The notes beneath the pieces are model-generated. The model had not been told where the DNA came from. It made no database searches and saw only the letters and a list, made by a program, of their open reading frames with translations. Both the position numbers and the translations under genes were made by a program. Shown piece after piece: positions 59,424-64,000 of a stretch of 64,000 nt of DNA (position 1 is the stretch's first letter; each line of letters starts with the position of its first letter). The DNA is from Saccharomonospora marina XMU15 (GTDB taxonomy: Bacteria > Actinomycetota > Actinomycetes > Mycobacteriales > Pseudonocardiaceae). The stretch is from NCBI RefSeq assembly GCF_000244955.1, contig NZ_CM001439.1, positions 310,001-374,000 on the forward strand. The letters are read 5' to 3'.

Positions 59424-59768
59424 CTATCCCCAGCCCAGCTCGTGCAGCCGCGCGTCGTCGATACCGAAGTGATGTGCCACCTCGTGGACCACGGTGACGA
59501 GCACTTCCTCCACCACGTCGTCCTCGGTGTCGCACATGCCGAGTATGGGTTCGCGGTAGATGGAGATGCGGTCGGGCAGCACCCCGCCGTAGTCGTGACC
59601 GCGCTCGGTGAGCGCGACGCCGTGGTAGAGCCCGAGGATGTCGGGCTCGGACTCGTTGCGCTCCTCGACGAGCACCACGACGTTGTCCATGGCCGAGGCG
59701 AACTCCGGCGGCAGTTGGTCAAGCGCATCAGCCACCAGTTCCTCGAACCGGGCTTCGCTCATCCGCAC
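59424..59768 (-). CDS. small zincin-like metallopeptidase family protein (Rv3836-like)
   Basis: The 114-residue product has HEVAH (His95-Glu96, His99) followed by HFGIDDARLHELGWG, the metallopeptidase-family-1 fold typical of actinobacteria. The N-terminus MSEARFEELVADALDQLPPEFASAMDNVVVLVEE (core FEELVADALD) matches M. tuberculosis Rv3836. GTG 59768 has GGTGAGG eight bases upstream; GTG 59774 and ATG 59762 are alternatives. It follows the septum-formation gene by about 10 bp, as in the mycobacterial order. Confidence 0.9.
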   Translation of the reverse strand: MRMSEARFEELVADALDQLPPEFASAMDNVVVLVEERNESEPDILGLYHGVALTERGHDYGGVLPDRISIYREPILGMCDTEDDVVEEVLVTVVHEVAHHFGIDDARLHELGWG

Positions 59769-59778
59769 GGCCACGGCC

Positions 59779-60834
59779 TCACCCGCCGGTGTCCTGCGTT
59801 TCGGGCGACTGGGACTCCCCGCCGCCACCCGGGCCCTGGTCGGTGTCGCCATCCTTGCCTTCACCGGACTTCTCGCCATCGGCCGCCTTGCCGTCCTTGG
59901 TCTCGGGCGGCTTCTCGGACTTCTTCACACTGCCGCGCACCGGTGCGAGGCCGCTGTCGTCCTCCAACACGGCACCGACCTTGCAGTTGACCAGCGTCGA
60001 GCCCGCGTCCCAGCTTTCCTTCTCCCGCACGTCCCAGCTCAGGATCAGCCCGTCCTTGGCGAGATCCTTCCCGCCGGTGTAGTCCCTGGCGATCTTGGAG
60101 CAGGTCGTGTCCAACCAGGTCATCTGCTTGTCGGGCGGTGGGTACTCGTCGAACTCGTCGCGCAGGTCGACGAGCCCGACGATCTCGTAGGAGTGTTTGG
60201 CCGAACACGAGATCGGGTCGCCCACCGTCTTGCCGACCAGCGCGAGGCACGTGCCCGGCTGCCAGACGTTGGACTGGTTGATCTCGGCGGCGGGTTTGTC
60301 CAGCTGCTGCATCTCCCCGCCCGGACCGACCCACTGCAACCCGCAGTGCAGCTTGCGGTCGCCCCGTGCCCACTGTTCGGTGTCGGGGCGGAGCACTCCG
60401 AGCGTCAGCTTGCCGAACGGGTCGAGCGGCTTGGGCAGGTAGTCGCGCGCGATGCTGCCGCAGCGCTCCTCGGTGAGTTTGCGCCAGCCGTCGATGTCGG
60501 GTGCCTTGGCCCTTGGGCCGTACTCGTCGGAGATGTCCGCGGCACCGACGACCTCGAACAGGTGCTCCTTCTCACACGAGACCTTGGATACGTCGCTCGC
60601 GTCGGGTTTGGTCCAGGTCAGGCAGCTGCCGGGGGGCGAGCGGAAGGCCTGCTCCCGTGCCGCGACGATGCGCTGCGCCTCGCGCTCCGCCTTGACGCGT
60701 TCGCTCTCGGGTCCCAGCGCGAAAACCCAGCTCACGGACAGCGCGAGCAGTGCGCCGAGGAAAAGGCCGACCATGAGCACGCGGGTACGAACCGCGGCTC
60801 TGGTCGAACGTAACCGGACAGGCTGGTCGGACAT
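59779..60834 (-). CDS. septum formation family membrane protein (Rv3835-like)
   Basis: The 351-residue product has one N-terminal membrane helix (about 17-40) and two exported septum-formation domains with conserved cysteines: GSCLTWTK...VSCEKEHLFEVVG and GTCLALVG...ISCSAKHSYEIVG. An acidic Pro/Gly/Glu-rich tail follows. It probably acts at the division site or envelope; the role is inferred from the family name. ATG 60834. It is divergent from the YgiB-like gene. Confidence 0.85.
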   Translation of the reverse strand: MSDQPVRLRSTRAAVRTRVLMVGLFLGALLALSVSWVFALGPESERVKAEREAQRIVAAREQAFRSPPGSCLTWTKPDASDVSKVSCEKEHLFEVVGAADISDEYGPRAKAPDIDGWRKLTEERCGSIARDYLPKPLDPFGKLTLGVLRPDTEQWARGDRKLHCGLQWVGPGGEMQQLDKPAAEINQSNVWQPGTCLALVGKTVGDPISCSAKHSYEIVGLVDLRDEFDEYPPPDKQMTWLDTTCSKIARDYTGGKDLAKDGLILSWDVREKESWDAGSTLVNCKVGAVLEDDSGLAPVRGSVKKSEKPPETKDGKAADGEKSGEGKDGDTDQGPGGGGESQSPETQDTGG

Positions 60835-60924
60835 CGCTGTCCATGATGCCTGTTCTCGTACCGCGGCTGCCGCTGAGCCGATAGGGTGACCTCGCCCCTG
60901 TCCCGCGGGTACTTGGAGTGTTCG

Positions 60925-61521
60925 ATGACGGACGACCCCGACGAACTCGACTCGAAGGATCGCAAGCCGCGCGGTTCCATGCGGTTCCAGGACGCCGAGA
61001 GCGCGACGCCGCGCGAACCCACGCTGGCCGAGCAGCGCGCGCGGAAGAAGGCGGCCGAGCAGGAGCGTGAGCGCGAGGCGGCGCGGCAGCAGGAGGCCGA
61101 GGCGGCCGAGCACAAAGCCGAGGTCAGGCGGAAGGTGCTGATCGGAGGCGGCGTCACGGTTGGACTCGTGGGGCTGGTCGCGGGCTGGTACGCGGTGGCG
61201 GCGCCGGAGGAGGTCACCGCCGTGTGCACCGACGCGAACGGAACCGTTGTCGAGAACGACGAGTACTGCGACCGCGACTACGTCACCAGCCACGGTGGCT
61301 ACTACTCAGGAGGGTTCCTTTTCCTGCCCATGCCGGGCGGCGGCTACCAGCAGTACCGCTACAACTACGGCGGAACCGGGGCGGTGGGCAGCACAGTGCG
61401 CGGCGGCTCGTACACGCGGCCCGCCAACGCCAGCATCAGCACGCCCTCGGGCAAGACGATCCAGCGCGGGGGGTTCGGCATCAGCGGCAGCAGCGGATTC
61501 GGCAAGAGCGGGGGCTCGTAG
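60925..61521 (+). CDS. YgiB/DUF1190-like membrane protein with Gly/Ser-rich C-terminal tail
   Basis: The 198-residue product has a highly charged cytoplasmic N-terminus (coiled-coil-like EQRARKKAAEQEREREAARQ, core KKAAEQERE) and one membrane helix (about 73-92). The exported part has a Cys pair (AVCTDANG, DEYCDRDYV) and a Tyr/Gly/Ser-rich tail ending RGGFGISGSSGFGKSGGS. Tail and gene order (directly before a YgiC-like ATP-grasp gene) resemble E. coli YgiB/YjfM. ATG 60925. The tail could be the substrate of the ATP-grasp enzyme; that is inference. Confidence 0.75.
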   Translation: MTDDPDELDSKDRKPRGSMRFQDAESATPREPTLAEQRARKKAAEQEREREAARQQEAEAAEHKAEVRRKVLIGGGVTVGLVGLVAGWYAVAAPEEVTAVCTDANGTVVENDEYCDRDYVTSHGGYYSGGFLFLPMPGGGYQQYRYNYGGTGAVGSTVRGGSYTRPANASISTPSGKTIQRGGFGISGSSGFGKSGGS

Positions 61522-62688
61522 TTGCACAGGGAGTCGCGGCAAGCTCGGCCCGACTGGCAACGCATCGTAGCCGAACAGGGGCTCGTTTTCGGCACACCGG
61601 CGCGATACGCCTCCGGCAAGGCGCGGCCGTACTGGGACGAGTCGGTGCACTACGTGCTTTCCATGGAGGAGGTGCTCTCCGTGGAGGCCGACGTCGAACT
61701 GCTGCACTCGATGTGCCTGGAAGCCGTCGACCACGTCGTGACGGCACAGCGATACGCCGAGTTCGGGATTCCGGAGTGGGTGTGGCCGCACATCGCGGAG
61801 TCGTGGCGGCGCGGCGACCCGCACATCTACGGCCGGTTCGACCTGCGCTACGACGGCAGGGGGCCTGCCAAGCTGCTGGAGTACAACGCCGACACCCCCA
61901 CCTCGTTGCTCGAGGCCTCGGTGGTGCAGTGGCACTGGAAGACCGACGTCTTCCCCGACGACGACCAGTGGAACTCCGTGCACGAACGGCTGGTGCAGCG
62001 CTGGGAGCAGGTCGGAGGACGGCTGCCGTCGAAGGAACTGCACTTCACCTGGTCCAGCGCCGACCGCACCGGTGAGGACCACATCACCACCTCCTACCTG
62101 CAGGAGACGGCGGCCGAGGCGGGCCTCGACACCGTGGGCCTGGCCATCGAGGAGATCGGTTGGGACCCGCTGCTGAAGCGGTTCGTGGACCTGGAAGAGG
62201 CCCCGATGGCCACCGTCGTGAAGCTCTACCCGTGGGAATGGGTGATCGACGAGGAGTTCGGCCGCTTCGCCGTCGAGTCGCTGCCGCGGACGATGTGGAT
62301 CGAACCGCTGTGGAAGATGCTGCTGTCCAACAAGGCCATCCTCGGCCTGTTGTGGGAGAACTACCCGGGCCACCCCAACCTGCTACCCGCGTTCATCGAC
62401 CAACCCGGCGTCCTCACCGAGTACGTGCGCAAGCCCAAGCTGGGTCGGGAGGGCGCCAACGTTCAGATCGTCGCGCCCGGCTACGAGACCCAGACCGGTG
62501 GCGTTTACGGCACCGAAGGCTTTGTCTACCAGGCCTTCGACCCGCTGCCGGAGTTCGAAGGGTTCAGACCTGCGCTGGGCGCGTGGATCGTCGGCGACGA
62601 GTCGGCCGGACTGGGCATCCGGGAGACCGCTGGACTGGTCACCGATGACGGTGCGGCTTTTGTGCCCCACCGCATACCCCAATCGTGA
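61522..62688 (+). CDS. glutathionylspermidine-synthase-like ATP-grasp ligase (YgiC/YjfC type)
   Basis: The 388-residue product matches the GspS synthetase/YgiC fold. Conserved segments are FDLRYDGRGPAKLLEYNADTPTSLLEASVVQW (core LEYNADTPTSLLE), WENYPGHPNLLPAF, the ATP-grasp KPKLGREGANVQIV and the final GAWIVGDESAGLGIRE. It forms an amide bond using ATP; in this branch the acceptor is unknown and may be a protein C-terminus. TTG 61522 directly follows the stop of the YgiB-like gene. A DUF350 gene follows 43 bp later. Confidence 0.9.
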   Translation: MHRESRQARPDWQRIVAEQGLVFGTPARYASGKARPYWDESVHYVLSMEEVLSVEADVELLHSMCLEAVDHVVTAQRYAEFGIPEWVWPHIAESWRRGDPHIYGRFDLRYDGRGPAKLLEYNADTPTSLLEASVVQWHWKTDVFPDDDQWNSVHERLVQRWEQVGGRLPSKELHFTWSSADRTGEDHITTSYLQETAAEAGLDTVGLAIEEIGWDPLLKRFVDLEEAPMATVVKLYPWEWVIDEEFGRFAVESLPRTMWIEPLWKMLLSNKAILGLLWENYPGHPNLLPAFIDQPGVLTEYVRKPKLGREGANVQIVAPGYETQTGGVYGTEGFVYQAFDPLPEFEGFRPALGAWIVGDESAGLGIRETAGLVTDDGAAFVPHRIPQS

Positions 62689-62731
62689 TAGGACACGCCC
62701 GACACCTTCAACGTCGACCCAGGAGACTGCT

Positions 62732-63178
62732 GTGCTTGTTGCACTGTCCGAGACCTTCGGCACCGACCTCGCCAGGGGAATCGGCGCGATCATGCTCTAC
62801 GCGATCGTCGGCCTCGTGCTGATGCTCCTCGGTTTCTACGCGATCGACTTCACCACACCGGGGAGGTTGTCGGAACTCGTGCGGCGCGGCCTGCCGAACG
62901 CGGTGGTGGTCACCGCGTCGGGCATGGTTTCCATGGCGTTCATCATCGTGATCGCCATCTGGTCGTCGGCGAGCGACCTGGCCGAGGGGCTCATCACCGC
63001 GCTGGTCTACGGGCTGATCGGCATCGTCGCGCAGGTGCTCGCGGTACGGCTGCTGGAGTGGGTGACCCGCATCGACGTGCGTTCCACCATCGAGAGCGAC
63101 CGGTTCACTCCGGCCAGCTTCGTCGTGGCCGCCGCGCACGTCGCTCTCGGCTTGGTGGTGGCCGTGGCCATCTCCTAA
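62732..63178 (+). CDS. DUF350 family membrane protein
   Basis: The 148-residue protein has four hydrophobic helices. The DUF350 pattern (GFYAIDFTTPGRLSELVRRGLPNAVVVTASGMVSMAFIIVIAI; core YAIDFTTPG) and a pseudo-duplicated helical pair are visible. GTG 62732 has AGGAG six bases upstream. DUF350 proteins (E. coli YjfL) co-occur with YgiC-like ATP-grasp ligases and YgiB-like proteins, so this is the membrane component of that module. Confidence 0.88.
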   Translation: MLVALSETFGTDLARGIGAIMLYAIVGLVLMLLGFYAIDFTTPGRLSELVRRGLPNAVVVTASGMVSMAFIIVIAIWSSASDLAEGLITALVYGLIGIVAQVLAVRLLEWVTRIDVRSTIESDRFTPASFVVAAAHVALGLVVAVAIS

Positions 63179-63195
63179 CCATTACGGTGGTCGCC

Positions 63196-64000
63196 GTGCG
63201 GCTACTGCGGACACCAGAAGACCGATTCGCCGACCTCCCCGACTTCGACTATCCGGCCCTCTACGCGGACGTGGACCATCCCGTGCACGGGATCGTCCGG
63301 ATCGGGTACGTGGAAGCCGGTCCGCCGGACGGGCCGACGGTGCTGTTGCTGCACGGCGAGCCGAGTTGGTCCTTTCTCTACCGCAAGTTGTTGCCGGTGC
63401 TGGCCGACGCCGGGCTGCGCGCGATCGCTGCCGACCTGGTCGGGTTCGGCCGCTCCGACAAGCCCGCCGAGGTGGCCGACCACACTTACGCCAGGCACGT
63501 CGAGTGGATGCGGGCCTTCGCGTTCGACGCGCTCGACCTGCGCGGGCTCACCCTGGTGGGGCAGGACTGGGGCGGGTTGATCGGGCTGCGACTCGTCGCC
63601 GAGCACCCGGACCGCTTCGCCGGTGTGGTGGCCGCCAATACCGGGCTGCCGACCGGCGACCACGACATGCCCGCCGTGTGGTGGGAGTTCCACGACGCGG
63701 TGCAGAACGCTCCCGTGCTGGACGTTGCGCGCTTCGTGCAGTCAGGTTGCGTACGCGAGCTGACCGAGGCGGAACGAGCGGCCTACGACGCCCCGTTCCC
63801 CAACGAGACGTACAAGGCCGGGCCGAGGGCGATGCCCGGCCTGGTGCCGACCACCCCCGACGACCCGGCCACGGAGGCCAACCGCAGGGCATGGCAGACA
63901 CTGTCGACCCTGGAGTTGCCGTTCCTGTGTGCCTTCTCCGACCGTGACCCGATCACCGGCGCGATGGCACCGATCCTGCGGCGCCGGATGGCGGGCGCCG
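63196..64000 (+). CDS. haloalkane dehalogenase (subfamily I, DhlA-like), 3' end outside window
   Basis: 268 codons are visible before the window ends. The alpha/beta-hydrolase has HGEPSWSFLYRKLLP, nucleophile Asp124 with halide-binding Trp125 in GQDWGGLIG, Glu55 in the HGEP loop, and the charge-relay Asp in FSDRDPITG. The cap has AYDAPFPNETYKAGPRAMPGLVP, typical of HLD-I. These residues coincide with the Xanthobacter DhlA layout, so hydrolytic dehalogenation is plausible; epoxide hydrolase activity is less likely because the cap tyrosines are not obvious. GTG 63196 gives LRTPEDRFADLPDF; GTG 63187 is an alternative. The catalytic His lies beyond the window. Confidence 0.88.
   Translation, partial: MRLLRTPEDRFADLPDFDYPALYADVDHPVHGIVRIGYVEAGPPDGPTVLLLHGEPSWSFLYRKLLPVLADAGLRAIAADLVGFGRSDKPAEVADHTYARHVEWMRAFAFDALDLRGLTLVGQDWGGLIGLRLVAEHPDRFAGVVAANTGLPTGDHDMPAVWWEFHDAVQNAPVLDVARFVQSGCVRELTEAERAAYDAPFPNETYKAGPRAMPGLVPTTPDDPATEANRRAWQTLSTLELPFLCAFSDRDPITGAMAPILRRRMAGA

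Noticed and set aside
1..64000. CRISPR arrays, insertion sequences, rRNA and tRNA genes
   Set aside because: None found: no spaced direct repeats, no transposase-like product and no foldable tRNA or rRNA segment.

Overview
The window is high-GC DNA (roughly 70% by eye), densely coding, with many GTG starts and many 1-8 nt stop/start overlaps. It looks like chromosome of a Pseudonocardiaceae-type actinomycete (Saccharomonospora/Prauserella/Amycolatopsis group). The evidence is ESX-accessory genes (EspG, a WXG/PPE-like protein, a DUF3558 lipoprotein), DUF5926, SARP and LuxR-type regulators, and a block of pheA, phosphoglycerate-mutase-like, HExxH metallopeptidase and septum-formation genes. That block matches the origin-proximal Rv3835-Rv3838c region of Mycobacterium tuberculosis, near bfrB/Rv3841. 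A near-consensus parS site at 26.77 kb fits an origin-proximal position.

Layout. 0-9 kb: 3' part of a low-complexity protein, an Fpg/Nei glycosylase, a LytS/LytTR sensor-regulator pair split by a SppA-like peptidase, a small membrane protein plus sodium/solute symporter, a rhodanese and a DUF4328 protein. 9-14 kb: a P450, then a four-gene ESX-accessory operon. 14-24 kb: acetyltransferase, DUF5926/DUF952, SigE-type sigma factor with membrane partner, ferritin with tandem iron boxes, arginine deiminase, CPBP protease, BCCT transporter, and a protein of unknown function coupled to an IclR regulator. 25-32 kb: cydA-cydB-cydDC with a coupled GAF histidine kinase; tandem DevR/DosR-like boxes precede cydA, and a DosR-like response regulator lies at 38.8-39.5 kb.

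32-38.8 kb: a catabolic locus controlled by a GntR/FCD regulator. A divergent DUF1932 dehydrogenase faces an operon of a DUF6282 metal hydrolase, a GalB-type 4-oxalomesaconate hydratase, a LigK/GalC-type aldolase and a complete ABC importer. Two similar palindromes sit at its two promoters. I consider this the best candidate for an undescribed pathway: it could funnel an imported tri- or dicarboxylate to pyruvate and oxaloacetate.

41.5-46.5 kb looks like an accessory patch: a frameshifted NYN-domain gene, a decayed MazG-like gene, then a coiled-coil SF1 helicase translationally coupled to a DUF6880-like solenoid protein. 46.5-55.6 kb: hydrolase, SARP/AfsR regulator, pantothenate kinase, a multidrug MFS pump with an AhpD-like partner, and a histidine-rich exported protein. 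The last two are separated by three CsoR-like operators. 55.6-64 kb: the conserved pheA block, a YgiB/YgiC/DUF350-like ATP-grasp module, and the 5' part of a haloalkane dehalogenase cut by the window end.

All functional calls come from reading the translations. No database search was run. Start codons were chosen from ribosome-binding sites and family N-termini, and alternatives are noted.
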